Origin: Bog-159 sp963785255
GTDB taxonomy: Bacteria; Acidobacteriota; Terriglobia; Bryobacterales; Bryobacteraceae
NCBI GenBank assembly: GCA_963785255.1
Contig: CAWAUR010000014.1
Span: 567,660-631,659, forward strand
Length of the DNA: 64,000 nt
Direction of reading: 5' to 3'
Shown here: in pieces, positions 54,324-63,758 of the stretch
How positions within the stretch are numbered: the first letter of the stretch is position 1
Layout: every line of letters starts with the position of its first letter
Program-made: the position numbers and the translations under genes
Notes under the pieces: model-generated
The model's input: only the letters and a program-made list of their open reading frames with translations
Database searches by the model: none
What the model was told of the DNA's origin: nothing

Positions 54324-55235
54324 ATGTTGAAAGCGATGATACTCGCCGGGGTTTTCAGCCTTTGCCTTTTGGCTGGGAACGATCCCATTCGTGAGGTAAC
54401 GTCTCAGGCAAGGCTAGAGGGACTCCAACCGGTCCCCGCGTTCTACCAGGGCTACTTCTACAGGATCGATAACGAAGCGGTTACGATCTTCGCGCCCGAC
54501 GGCCATCTGGCCGCAGCCTTTGCCGAGGAGGCCGGGCACCCTCGCGCCATCGCGATCGACACCGATGGCACGATCGCCGTTGCCTGGGGATCTTGGGACC
54601 CGAAGAAGGGTGGCGGCATCGATTTCCGAGACACCTCTGGTTCCGTGACTAGAACCATCTATACCGGCTTGTATCTTCCTCACCACCTGGCATTTGCCGA
54701 AGATCATTCTCTTTGGAGTTTTGGCTGCGAAGTGGATGCCACCAGCGCGCGCGGAATGCCCAAACAGGAATACAACACGGTGCGGAAGTACCAGCCGGAC
54801 GGCAAGGAGGCAGGAGCTTATCTCCCCCGCTCCCTGTTTCCACCCGGCCTCGAACCGGCCTCTCAGGGCTTCCAGTGGAACAGCATTACCGTGGCGCACG
54901 ATCGCGTCGGACTCTGGGCTGTTTCCGGCACACGGGGCACCCAAACCGAGTGGGTAGAGCTGGACTTGAAAGGCAGTCTTTCCGGCCGTTGGAGGCTGGA
55001 TCAGTTCGGACAAAATGCGAAACTAGCTCTCACGAGAGACGGTCACTTCTTCGTTCAAGTCTGGGACGACAAAACCAGCACTCAGCAGTTCTACGCGCTG
55101 GATCGCGCCTCCTCGGAATGGCGCGCAATGGATACGGCTCCGAGCGGGTGGCTTGAGGGCGCGGACGGAGACGCACTGGTGTTCAGAGGCGAAAGTCTCG
55201 GGCCGATGCACCTTCGCTGGTATCGACATCCTTAG
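54324..55235 (+). CDS. Secreted NHL-like propeller protein (cargo of the insertion)
   Basis: A 303-residue protein with GGAGAAGGAG upstream, a signal peptide (LKAMILAGVFSLCLLAG) and repeated strands such as VTIFAPDGHLAAAF, PRAIAIDTDGTIAVAWG and LPHHLAFAEDHSLWSFG, typical of six-bladed propellers. No catalytic residue is clear. It is intact, while everything around it inside the insertion is broken, and its stop lies 14 bases before the right direct repeat. It may be recent cargo or a resident gene brought in by recombination. Confidence 0.72.
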   Translation: MLKAMILAGVFSLCLLAGNDPIREVTSQARLEGLQPVPAFYQGYFYRIDNEAVTIFAPDGHLAAAFAEEAGHPRAIAIDTDGTIAVAWGSWDPKKGGGIDFRDTSGSVTRTIYTGLYLPHHLAFAEDHSLWSFGCEVDATSARGMPKQEYNTVRKYQPDGKEAGAYLPRSLFPPGLEPASQGFQWNSITVAHDRVGLWAVSGTRGTQTEWVELDLKGSLSGRWRLDQFGQNAKLALTRDGHFFVQVWDDKTSTQQFYALDRASSEWRAMDTAPSGWLEGADGDALVFRGESLGPMHLRWYRHP

Positions 55236-55259
55236 TGCTGTACCACCCGCCAGCGTTCG

Positions 55260-55564
55260 ACGCCGCACAACTCGGCGTAGAACTCGTGCTGGAGCGGGTC
55301 GTCGATAGCGATGAGCTGCCTGAAGTGTGTCCAGCCCAATTGTGTCCGCAATGCGGTCACAATTTCCAGATCCGGGAATACCTCGGCGAATCGGATCATG
55401 CGAAAAAGGCTCCGCTTCCCGAAACCTCTGCCGAACTCCCCCTCCAATTGTGCACTCAATGCGGACACAATTTGCTTCCCACAGCCCCCAGGCTTTTCCT
55501 TCAGGATGTCCTGCCGGATGCGACGGCCAATGTGCCAGTAGAGGGTGGTGAGGCCCGAGTCCAC
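55260..55564 (-). pseudogene. YhcG/DUF1016 nuclease-type gene, 5' part
   Basis: The frame reads LTTLYWHIGRRIRQDIL, EFGRGFGKRSLFRMIRFAEVFP and LGWTHFRQLIAIDDPLQHEFYAELCGVERW, the DUF1016 N-terminal domain almost complete. It then passes the junction into RVVQH and a stop. In-frame sequence continues upstream of the GTG at 55564 (RTREGVARAV). It then enters a family A repeat fragment at 55598-55624, so the true first residues are probably lost. Confidence 0.85.
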
Positions 55565-55623
55565 GGCCCTCGCGACTCCTTCGCGGGTGCGCAGGACAAT
55601 TTGGACAGGCCAGGAGGCCTATC

Positions 55624-56997
55624 CTACTGCGACACGGCGGTCTCGGCTGGATGCAGCGCTTGCGCGACGCGCAGGATGGCGGCCTCGGCGAAGGGCGGGC
55701 CGACGATCTGCAAGCCGATGGGCAGGCCGCGATGGTCCGTTCCGCACGGAATGGATACAGCGGGCAATCCCAGCAAGTTGATGCCGCGCAGAAGGCGCGT
55801 CGAGGCCAGGCGCACATCTTCGTTTTCGCCGGCGATTGAGACCGAGGTTTCGCCGATGCGCGGCGCGGTAATCGGGGCCGCCGGAGTGAAGATGCAATCG
55901 ACGCTCGTCCAGAGCCTTGCAAATTCGCGCTGCATGGCGCGGCGCAGGCGTTGCGCATTGATGTAATCGGTGGCCGGAAGCAGGCGGCCCTGATCGAGCA
56001 GCGCAAGCACATCAGGGCCGAATAGGTCGCGCTTTTCCAGATGCGGTTCCAGCACCGCCGAAGCTTCGGCCATCAGGATGAGGCGGGCCACTGTGTTGAT
56101 CGCGGCGATATCGGGCACACGCAGCGGCACAATCTCCGCGCCGCGCGATCCGGCGGCCTGCAGAGCGGCGCGCACGGCGGCCTCCACCTCGGGATCGAGC
56201 CGATCGAAATAGAAATTCTCCGGGAAGCCGATGCGCACGCCGCGAATGGCTGGCTCGATATCCGGCACGTAATTTTCGACCGGACGGCGGGACGAAGTTT
56301 CATCGCGCGGATCGTGCCCGGCGATGACGTTGAGCACGGCGCCGGCATCCCGCACGGAGCGGGTGAGCGGCCCCATGTGATCGAGCGAAAAGGCCAGCGG
56401 CATGGCGCCGAAGCGGCTGACGCGGCCATAGGTGGGCTTCAATCCCACGACGCCACAAAAGGCGGCGGGCAGGCGGATGGAGCCGCCGGTGTCGCTACCC
56501 ATGGCCATCGAGACCATGCCGCCCGACACTGCCGCAGCCGATCCACCGCTCGATCCGCCGGGGATGCGGTCGCGATCCCAGGGGTTCCGCACGGCGCCGA
56601 AGTGCGGGTTGCTGGAGGTGATCCCGTAGGCCAATTCGTGCATACCGGTCTTGCCTACGAGGACCGCCCCGCCCGCGCGCAGCCACTCGACGACGGTCGA
56701 GTCGTGATCGGGAATGTAATCCTCAAACAGGCGCGATCCGCCGGTGGTGCGGACGCCCTTCGTATAAAAGAGATCTTTGACCGCGATCGGTATACCGTGC
56801 AGCGGACCGCGCCCTTCGCCGCGCGCCAGCTCCGCGTCGGCCTGTTTGGCGCGCTCGCGGGCGGCATCGGCCATCACGAATTGGATGGCATTGGTGGAGG
56901 GATTGAGGCGCTCGATGCGCTCGAGCGCAGCGGCGGTCAACTCGGCGGACGACACTTCGCGGCGGCGTAAGGCGGCGGCAGCTTCGAGCAGGGTCAT
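55624..56997 (-). CDS. Amidase-signature-family amidase (AtzE/GatA-like)
   Basis: A 457-residue enzyme with the Ser-cisSer-Lys triad: Lys in HGIPIAVKDLFYTKG (near 74), the cis-Ser in RIPGGSSGGSAAAV (near 149) and the nucleophile Ser in MGSDTGGSIRLPAAFCG (near 173). It hydrolyses a carbon-nitrogen amide bond; the substrate is unknown. Its ATG overlaps the stop of a 65-residue GatC/AtzG-like protein (56994-56997). This supports a two-subunit enzyme of the AtzG-AtzE kind over a lone amidase. Confidence 0.88.
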   Translation of the reverse strand: MTLLEAAAALRRREVSSAELTAAALERIERLNPSTNAIQFVMADAARERAKQADAELARGEGRGPLHGIPIAVKDLFYTKGVRTTGGSRLFEDYIPDHDSTVVEWLRAGGAVLVGKTGMHELAYGITSSNPHFGAVRNPWDRDRIPGGSSGGSAAAVSGGMVSMAMGSDTGGSIRLPAAFCGVVGLKPTYGRVSRFGAMPLAFSLDHMGPLTRSVRDAGAVLNVIAGHDPRDETSSRRPVENYVPDIEPAIRGVRIGFPENFYFDRLDPEVEAAVRAALQAAGSRGAEIVPLRVPDIAAINTVARLILMAEASAVLEPHLEKRDLFGPDVLALLDQGRLLPATDYINAQRLRRAMQREFARLWTSVDCIFTPAAPITAPRIGETSVSIAGENEDVRLASTRLLRGINLLGLPAVSIPCGTDHRGLPIGLQIVGPPFAEAAILRVAQALHPAETAVSQ

Positions 56998-57191
56998 GCG
57001 GCATCCTCCACATCGGCGTGGAAAGCGACGGCCGGCTCGGTCTCGGGTGGGAGGGCGCGGGCCAGCGGACGAAAGTCCGCTTCAAGCGAATCGAGCGGCG
57101 CAGCGATGCGGTCGAGGGACGCCTCGGGAATCGTCAGCCCATTAGCGCGCGCTATCTTTTTCCAATCCTTCTTCACTAATTCGGTGCTCAT
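56994..57191 (-). CDS. Small GatC/AtzG-like partner of the amidase
   Basis: A 65-residue, mostly helical protein (ARANGLTIPEASLDRIAAPLDSLEADFRPLARAL) with a charged C-terminus. The pattern of a short helical pair followed by an extended tail is that of GatC-like and AtzG-like subunits, which wrap around an amidase. The ATGA overlap with the amidase gene supports this. It shares about 50 bases with the end of the upstream BrkB-like gene. Similarity is weak, so the family name is an inference. Confidence 0.65.
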   Translation of the reverse strand: MSTELVKKDWKKIARANGLTIPEASLDRIAAPLDSLEADFRPLARALPPETEPAVAFHADVEDAA

Positions 57192-58002
57192 TTTGATTTT
57201 CCATGCGGGCGGCCCATTCCGCGGCTGCCAGAACGATGATAGCGGAAGCGAAGGCCCACAAGAGTATGGTGACGGAGTTACGGAAGACGCCGTACTCGCG
57301 CTCGACCCTGGCGTGCAGGAAGGGCCAAAGCAGCAGAAAGACGTACTTCATGGCTTCCAGAACCAGGCCAGCCAGAATGGCCACCGGGACCACGCGCGCG
57401 GCCCGAATGCGGCGGTTGGGCAAGATCCAATAGATCAGGAAGAGTATCACGATGCCGATGGGGATGGCGGCGAGCTTGAAGATGAGCAGCCGCATCCAGA
57501 GCGCCAACTGGACGTGCTGGCCGTTGAGGTTGCGCACCCACTCGGCATTCAGGACGGTGAAGACCAGCGAGAGCAGCGCCAGGCCGCCGCAGAGGAAAAT
57601 CATGCCCAGGCTGACGAGCTGGTTGCGGAGATAGGAACGGTTTTGGGCGACTCCCCAGGCGCGATTGAGGGCTACTTCCAGCGGCTCGAATACGCCGTTG
57701 GCGGTGATGAGCAGTAACAGCATGGCGACGGGTTGAAAGGTGCCGCGCAAGGGCAGATTGCGCTTGAGGAAAGCGCCCAGATCGCCGGGAAGGTAGTCAT
57801 TCATGGCGAGGTAGACGGCGTCCACGGCGGCGGGCCAATGGAAGACGTCGCGGCAGAAGGAGAGCATCACGATGAGGAAAGGATAGAACGAGAGCAGGAC
57901 GCTGGCGGCCACGGCCAGGGCGTAGACATGCACCTCGGTTTGCATGCAGTAGCGGAGGGTGCCGCGACACGCTCGGGCGGCACGCGGGAAGAAGTTCGCC
58001 AA
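57142..58002 (-). CDS. YihY/BrkB-family membrane protein
   Basis: A 286-residue protein with six predicted helices. Family features are the first helix VYALAVAASVLLSFYPFLIVML, then LLLLITANGVFEPLEVALNRAWGVAQNRSY and VILFLIYWILPNRR. It was once called ribonuclease BN, but members are membrane proteins of uncertain function, perhaps transporters. The start at 58002 has no strong ribosome site. The gene overlaps its downstream neighbour, so translation is probably coupled. Confidence 0.87.
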   Translation of the reverse strand: MANFFPRAARACRGTLRYCMQTEVHVYALAVAASVLLSFYPFLIVMLSFCRDVFHWPAAVDAVYLAMNDYLPGDLGAFLKRNLPLRGTFQPVAMLLLLITANGVFEPLEVALNRAWGVAQNRSYLRNQLVSLGMIFLCGGLALLSLVFTVLNAEWVRNLNGQHVQLALWMRLLIFKLAAIPIGIVILFLIYWILPNRRIRAARVVPVAILAGLVLEAMKYVFLLLWPFLHARVEREYGVFRNSVTILLWAFASAIIVLAAAEWAARMENQNEHRISEEGLEKDSAR

Positions 58003-58038
58003 GAGACTAGCTTAAAACCGTTTCACGCCAAGAGGATT

Positions 58039-58065
58039 TCTGAGCCGCGCGCGAGCAAGCGGTCA
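58039..58065. repeat. Single family B repeat
   Basis: The unit reads TCTGAGCCGCGCGCG then AGCAAGCGGTCA. It lies between the BrkB-like gene and the end of the lipoprotein gene. Confidence 0.7.
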
Positions 58066-58066
58066 T

Positions 58067-58627
58067 TTAGCCCGCGGACCTCGATAGGTCGGTTTGGGTG
58101 ACGTTCATCAGGCGGAGGGCTTGGCTGGGGTCTTTGTAGTAATAGCGGACCACGTCGCCCGATTGCCAGGTACCGGCGGGGAGAGCCAGCAGGTCGCTCG
58201 CGGCGCGAAAGGTGATGGCGAGACGATCCTTGCGGGAGTAAACCGTGATGGTTTGGTGGACCCGGTCGACGATCGGGGCGGCGGGGATGTTCGAAATGCG
58301 GCGTTCTTCGAGCGGGGCGTATTGGATGGTGCGGAAGGATTGCGTGTCACGGTCGTAAACGACCAGGCGGTGCTTTTTGGCATCCACGAGCATCAGGCCG
58401 CCGGCCACAGGCGCGGGACCCATTTCGGCCGGATCGACGGGCGCGACGATAGTAACGGCGGGGAGGATTCCGGGAGTGGCGGTGCTTGGAACGGGCGACT
58501 CCTGGATCACGGTCATCCGGCGGGTTTGCCGGTCATAGGCGATCACGCGGCCTTGTGCGGTGTAGCCCAGCCGGCCGCAACTTGTTAGAGCAACCGCCGC
58601 GGCGACGATCAACACAAAGCGCTTCAT
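58067..58627 (-). CDS. Lipoprotein of the TauE operon (DUF4881-like)
   Basis: A 186-residue protein starting at the ATG at 58627, which overlaps the stop of the TauE gene (ATGA). The lipobox is VALTSCG, so the Cys is probably lipidated. The body is beta-rich (YTAQGRVIAYDRQTRRMTVIQES, RLVVYDRDTQSFRTIQYAPLEE). It ends SGDVVRYYYKDPSQALRLMN, a pattern I associate with DUF4881 proteins found beside TauE-type exporters in sulfate reducers. The function is unknown; an envelope sensor or binding role is possible. Confidence 0.72.
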   Translation of the reverse strand: MKRFVLIVAAAVALTSCGRLGYTAQGRVIAYDRQTRRMTVIQESPVPSTATPGILPAVTIVAPVDPAEMGPAPVAGGLMLVDAKKHRLVVYDRDTQSFRTIQYAPLEERRISNIPAAPIVDRVHQTITVYSRKDRLAITFRAASDLLALPAGTWQSGDVVRYYYKDPSQALRLMNVTQTDLSRSAG

Positions 58628-59691
58628 GATGCCACCATTACCGCCGCCTTCTTGGCGGACAGTTCCTTTCTCACACCTACTATGAATTTCATGACGATCA
58701 CCAGCGAGAGCAGCGAAACCAGGCCGAGGATCAAAACCGTTGCGGCGACGTTCAGCACCGATTTGAGATTGGGGTGCGCGGCCGCCACAACTTTCATCAG
58801 AACGGACACGTCGCAACCGACGACGGCCCATCCGAAAAAGATGCGGATGCCGTAGCCTTTCACGTACTTAGTGGCTACCGTTCCGATCTGCGCGCCGATG
58901 GCCGCGCCGACCAGCATGATGAGCGCGGCCCATAACTCGACGCGGCCTTTGTAGCTGTAAGTGGCCGCGCCGTAGAGTCCGGAGACGGCGATTTCGAAGA
59001 GATCCGTGCCCACGGCGATGTGCGTGGGGACGCCGACCAGATAGATCAAAGAGGGCATGCGGATCAGGCCGCCGCCAATGCCCAGGACACCGGCGAGCCA
59101 TCCGGTGAAGAAGGCTACGGCCACCGGCAACCAAACCGAGCAGCGAATGCCGGCCCTGGGGAAGTTGACCATGGGAGGAATGGGGATGCGCTGCAGCGTT
59201 TTGTACCATTCGATGCCGGTTTCAAGATGATCCACGGTGCGTCCGGCGGCCAGCGCGGCACGCTCCTTCATGCGCCGCTTGTACACATCCGTAAAGATCA
59301 TGATGGCGATGCCGGTGAGCAATATAAGGTAGCCACAGCGCACATAGAAATCGATTTTGCCAATACGTTCAAGCCACATCACGTTGCGCGCGCCGAGTTC
59401 CAGGCCGCCAATGGTGCCGAAGACCATGATGAGCGCGAGCTTGTAATCGACGTTGCCGAACTTGGCATGGCGCATGGTGGAGATCAACGATTTTCCCGCC
59501 ATGTGGGTGATGTCGGTGCCGATGGCGAAGGCCATGGGGAAGCCGAGGATATTGAGGGCGGGCGTAACCATCCAGGCGCCGCCCATGCCGAAGAAGCCGC
59601 CGATGATGCCTACACCCAGCCCCAGGATGACCAAGCCGGGCCACCAGACGTGCACCCCGGCGATGGGCAGTAGCACGTAGAACCAATGCAT
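58624..59691 (-). CDS. TauE/SafE-family sulfite or organosulfonate exporter
   Basis: A 355-residue protein with about eight helices in two halves. Each half begins with the family motif: LGVGIIGGFFGMGGAWMVTPAL near residue 26 and LAGVLGIGGGLIRMPSLIYL near 200. An insert of about 80 residues lies between the halves. TauE/SafE proteins move sulfite, sulfoacetate or related anions. The gene is framed by a small membrane protein upstream and a lipoprotein downstream. Confidence 0.88.
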   Translation of the reverse strand: MHWFYVLLPIAGVHVWWPGLVILGLGVGIIGGFFGMGGAWMVTPALNILGFPMAFAIGTDITHMAGKSLISTMRHAKFGNVDYKLALIMVFGTIGGLELGARNVMWLERIGKIDFYVRCGYLILLTGIAIMIFTDVYKRRMKERAALAAGRTVDHLETGIEWYKTLQRIPIPPMVNFPRAGIRCSVWLPVAVAFFTGWLAGVLGIGGGLIRMPSLIYLVGVPTHIAVGTDLFEIAVSGLYGAATYSYKGRVELWAALIMLVGAAIGAQIGTVATKYVKGYGIRIFFGWAVVGCDVSVLMKVVAAAHPNLKSVLNVAATVLILGLVSLLSLVIVMKFIVGVRKELSAKKAAVMVAS

Positions 59692-59697
59692 GCGGAC

Positions 59698-59982
59698 CTA
59701 ATTCTCCTGCAACGTTCTGGATTTCAGATCGATGCCGAGGTGTGCCATGAGAAGGTCGGCGGCGGTGCCCAGAATGGCTCCGGCGAGCGGGATAGCCACG
59801 ATGCTGAGGAGCGCGAAATAGAGATGGCTTTCGTTGTAGAGGTTGACCCACCAGGCGGCCAGGCCGGTGAGGTGGCGGCTATCCGCTACGATGACGATGG
59901 CGCCGGCTTTCTCGGCGGCCGGGAGGATCGCGGGGACCACAAAAAGACCAAACAAAGCCAATTTCCATAGCGCTTTTCGCAT
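59698..59982 (-). CDS. Small membrane protein of the TauE operon (DVU0150-like)
   Basis: A 94-residue protein. The ATG at 59982 with AAGGAG upstream gives an N-terminal signal or helix (LALFGLFVVPAILPAAEKAG) and a second helix (LYFALLSIVAIPLAGAILGTAADLL). DSRHLTGLAAWWVNLYNESHLYF between them is the conserved part of small proteins next to TauE genes. It is encoded six bases before the TauE gene. It is likely an accessory subunit, but no function has been shown to my knowledge. Confidence 0.72.
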   Translation of the reverse strand: MRKALWKLALFGLFVVPAILPAAEKAGAIVIVADSRHLTGLAAWWVNLYNESHLYFALLSIVAIPLAGAILGTAADLLMAHLGIDLKSRTLQEN

Positions 59983-60030
59983 GTGACGAAGCTCCTTTGC
60001 CCTCTCGGGGCTGGCGGCGGATTTGCCGAT

Positions 60031-60069
60031 CAATCTAGATAGAATTACTCAACTGATTGCCGATGTCAA
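60031..60069 (-). promoter_or_regulatory. Candidate promoter and operator of the TauE operon
   Basis: On the minus strand TTGACA (60069-60064) is followed after 17 bases by AATTCT (60046-60041). A dyad CAATC...GATTG (60031-60059) covers the -10 region and spacer, as a repressor site would. The rest of 59983-60173 shows nothing. Confidence 0.35.
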
Positions 60070-60173
60070 GGGGTAGGGGTTGCTGGATGAGCTGATGATT
60101 CGGCTATATACGCTGTAAACTTATGGAAATAAAAATGATGGGCAGGCTGGATCACGCGGCGTACTGGTACAAA

Positions 60174-60776
60174 CTACCCCAAATCTATAGAAACATGAGA
60201 GTAGCAGTGCTTGGGATTGGATTGCGCCGTGATTTGATAGTCGGCAAGCGGCTGAGAATCGGCAAGACGGGTGTAGCTGTTTAGGCCGTGCTGGGGCGTC
60301 TCATTGTCTTCCTGGTACTCGATATCGTTCTCTTTGCACCAGTCGATAGCGATCCGGCGCAATGCGGCGGTCCTGTAGAGGTGCCAATCATCCTCGCGCC
60401 GGTACCGCCGTAAGGTGTCCTTGAAGTACCGAAAAGCGCCGCTGCCGTGCAACGCGTTTAGCAGGTCGTCCCGCAATCTGTCAGGGGCGACCGACTCGGC
60501 GAAGTCGCACATGATCTGCCATTCGTGGATATCCCACTTGGTGGGGAGCCGCACGAAGCGATCGGGGTCTTCGATCACCGCCCTGGCGATTACGGATTCG
60601 TGCGATTCCTCGGCTGCCGGTAGATCCTCCTCCGGCTGATCAGGCTCCTCGGCCAGCCGGAGTTCCGCAAGATCGAGTAGCTCCACGGCTCCAGTCTGGC
60701 GATCCAGGAACTGGCGGTACTCATCGAACTGCATCTCGAGCGAGTCGACAATTTCCTGCAGCGAGGCCTTCGCCAT
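60174..60776 (-). CDS. UPF0158-family protein
   Basis: A 200-residue soluble protein. The C-terminal half carries the family hallmarks FKDTLRRYRREDDWHLYRTAALRRIAIDWCKENDIEY. The start is helical (LQEIVDSLEMQFDEYRQFLDR), and an acidic linker (EEPDQPEEDLPAAEES) joins the parts. The biochemical role of UPF0158 proteins is unknown. It is a single-gene unit between the TauE operon and the rRNA terminator; a short A-rich tract precedes it. Confidence 0.8.
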   Translation of the reverse strand: MAKASLQEIVDSLEMQFDEYRQFLDRQTGAVELLDLAELRLAEEPDQPEEDLPAAEESHESVIARAVIEDPDRFVRLPTKWDIHEWQIMCDFAESVAPDRLRDDLLNALHGSGAFRYFKDTLRRYRREDDWHLYRTAALRRIAIDWCKENDIEYQEDNETPQHGLNSYTRLADSQPLADYQITAQSNPKHCYSHVSIDLG

Positions 60777-60806
60777 AACTCGAAGTTATCAAAATTCGCC
60801 ATCAAC

Positions 60807-60837
60807 AAAAAAGCCTCCAATTGCTTGGAGGCTTTTT
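60807..60837 (-). terminator. Rho-independent terminator of the rRNA operon
   Basis: An 8-bp perfect stem GCCTCCAA/TTGGAGGC with a 4-base loop has runs of T on both strands. It lies eight bases beyond the 3' end of 5S rRNA. Confidence 0.9.
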
Positions 60838-60844
60838 GCTTAGA

Positions 60845-60961
<117 letters not shown>

Positions 60962-61027
60962 AGATCGCTCGCCGCGGATGACGCGGCGAATCCTGTAAAG
61001 ATCGAATATTGACGGGGGGCGCTTCAT

Positions 61028-61055
61028 GACAGGCCACGAAAAACGATGGCCTGTC
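61028..61055. repeat. Small hairpin with loop CACGAAAAACGATG, in the 5S-23S spacer
   Basis: The stem GACAGGCC/GGCCTGTC encloses the same loop as the hairpin at 13789-13816, followed again by CCAC. It lies in the spacer between 23S and 5S. Confidence 0.75.
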
Positions 61056-61402
61056 CCACTAAGAAACTTTGCATGAACAGCAAATTTTATGGTCAAGCCG
61101 AACGAGCAATTAGTAACGGTCAGCTCAATCTGTTACCAGACTTACACACCCGTCCTATCAAACTGGTAGTCTACCAGTGCTCTTGTTACCTTTCGGTTGG
61201 GAGATCTCATCTTAGGGAAGGTTTCACGCTTATATGCATTCAGCGTTTATCCTGACCGAACTTCGCTACCCAGCTATGCCCCTGGCGGGACAACTGGAAC
61301 ACAAGAGGTTCGTTCACCCCGGTCCTCTCGTACTAAGGGCAAGCCCCTTCAAATCTCCTACGCCCACCACAGATAGGGACCGAACTGTCTCGCGACGTTC
61401 TG

Positions 61403-61457
<55 letters not shown>

Positions 61458-61458
61458 A

Positions 61459-61499
<41 letters not shown>

Positions 61500-61526
61500 G
61501 GAGCGTCGATGTGAACTCTTGACTCC

Positions 61527-61603
<77 letters not shown>

Positions 61604-61719
61604 GCCTGCTTTCGCATCTGCTCGACTTGTAGGTCTCGCAGTTAACCTGGCTTATGCCTTTGCACTCGACGGCGGATTTCCAAACCGCCTGAGCCAAGCT
61701 TCGCGCGCCTCCGTTACTG

Positions 61720-61755
<36 letters not shown>

Positions 61756-61905
61756 TCCACTGTCCTTCACCCGGATTACGGGTGGAAGTTAGAACCACAG
61801 AACGATCAGGGTGGTATCTCACCGTTGGCTCCTCCGAGTCCGAGAACCCGGAATCAAAGCCTCCCACCTATGCTGCGCAGACCGCCCCATAGTTCCATGA
61901 AAGGG

Positions 61906-61938
<33 letters not shown>

Positions 61939-62009
61939 TGGCGGGCACCCGGCGTCTTCACCGGGACCACAAGTTCGCCGGGCGGCAGGTTAAGACAGTT
62001 CTCAGATCG

Positions 62010-62101
<92 letters not shown>

Positions 62102-62726
62102 GTTCGCAGCTTCGCTTGCGCTAACCGCTCCCTTTAACCTTCCGGCACCGGGCAGGCGTCAGCCCCTATACGTCGTTTTCGACTTTGCAGAGACCTGTGT
62201 TTTTGTTAAACAGTCGCCTGAGACTATTCACTGCGGCCCACGTCTTAGGTGGGCACTCCTTCTCCCGAAGTTACGGAGCTAATGTGCCTAGTTCCTGAAC
62301 CTACCATCACCCGAGCGCCTTAGAATATTCTTCTCGTCCACCTGTGTCGGTTTGTGGTACGGATACCTAACTCTCCTTAGAGGCTTTTCCTGGCGGACGA
62401 TCCGGCGGATTTACCAATCCGGACCTCCTCTCCCCCATGGAAGGAAACCATTACCTTCCACGAGCTTGAGTCCGCGTCCCCCCTTCGGTCTTTATCGAGT
62501 TTCGGTAGTGCAGGAATATTAACCTGCTGTCCATCCGCTACGCCTATCGGCCTCACGTTAGGATCCGACTAACCCTGAGCGGATTAACCTTTCTCAGGAA
62601 TCCTCAGACTTACGGCGACCAGGGTTCTCACCTGGTTTCTCGCTACTTATGCTGGCAGAGTCGCTTCTCAACGCTCCAGCCGTGCTTCCGCTCGACCTTC
62701 ACTGCGTTGAGAACGCTCTCCTACCA

Positions 62727-62850
62727 TTCAAGGAGCGGACCATTCGTCCGCTCCGGGGCCAGGGACTAGGGGTTAGGGGCTGGGGTTTTGTTTCTCCCAG
62801 TCCCTCGCCCTTAGCCCTTTCCGGAGCGGGCCAATGGTCAACTCCTCGAA
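62727..62850 (-). repeat. Intervening sequence in 23S helix 45
   Basis: Helix 45 is extended into a hairpin of about 120 bases. Its arms hold CTCCGGGGCCAGGGACTAGG then GGTTAGGGGCTGGGG on one side and CCCAGTCCCTCGCCC then TTAGCCCTTTCCGGAG on the other. Position was judged from neighbouring conserved sequence (ATATAACGGGGCTCAAGCAT). Confidence 0.75.
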
Positions 62851-62933
62851 TCCATAACTTCGGTACTATGCTTGAGCCCCGTTATATTGTCGGCGCCGAG
62901 CGGCTCGACCAGTGAGCTGTTACGCTTTCTTTA

Positions 62934-62971
<38 letters not shown>

Positions 62972-63260
62972 AGCCTCTCGACTTCCTTTCCCACTGAGCA
63001 TAGATTTGGGGACCTTAGTTGATGGTCTGGGCTGTTTCCCTTTCGACAATGAAGCTTAGCCCCCACTGTCTGACTCCCGCGCTACACATTCACGGCATTC
63101 GAAGTTTGGTTGGATTCGGTAACCTGGGAAGGCCCCTAGTCCAGTCAGTTCTCTACCACCGCGACGGACCACGCAAGGCTAGCCCTAAAGCTATTTCGGA
63201 GAGAACGAGCTATCACGGAATTTGATTAGCCTTTCACCCCTACCCTCAGCTCATCCAAGC

Positions 63261-63291
<31 letters not shown>

Positions 63292-63537
63292 TCGGCTGTT
63301 ACACCGACTTCATCCTGGCCAAGGGTAGATCATCCCGCTTCGCGTCCATTCCCAGCGACTGCATCGCCCTGTTCAGACTCGCTTTCGCTGCGGCTCGCTT
63401 TCGCTTAACCTCGCCACTGAGAATGACTAGCCAGCTCATTATGCAATAGGCACGATGTCAGGCATTCCGCTTGCGCGGCATAGCCCTCCAACTGCTTGTA
63501 AGCGTGTGGTTTCAGGTACTATTTCACTCCCCTCGCA

Positions 63538-63571
<34 letters not shown>

Positions 63572-63758
63572 TCACTATCGGTCGCAAACTGGTATTTAGC
63601 CTTACCGGATGGTCCCGGTAGATTCCCGCAGGGTTCCACGTGTCCCGCGGTACTTAGGAGCCACTTGAAAGAGGATTGCATTTTCACCTACGGGGCTGTC
63701 ACCCTCTATGGCCGGCCTTTCCAGACCGTTCGATTAACGCATTTCCTATCCTTCTTTA

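Larger units (their letters stand above)
53446..55259 (+). mobile_element. Composite 1.8-kb insertion that splits the DUF1016 gene
   Basis: A 10-base direct repeat CCAGCGTTCG brackets the block (53436-53445 and 55250-55259). Removing the block with one repeat joins CGVERW to NKRTLEKK in frame. Inside are the 3' end of an IS66 transposase, a serine-recombinase remnant and an intact cargo gene. Terminal inverted repeats of IS66 are not visible. IS66 elements usually make 8-base duplications, so the block may derive from one that later lost its left half. Confidence 0.75.

Noticed and set aside
60962..61088. A tRNA gene in the 5S-23S spacer
   Set aside because: No cloverleaf or T-loop sequence is visible; the spacer only holds the small hairpin.
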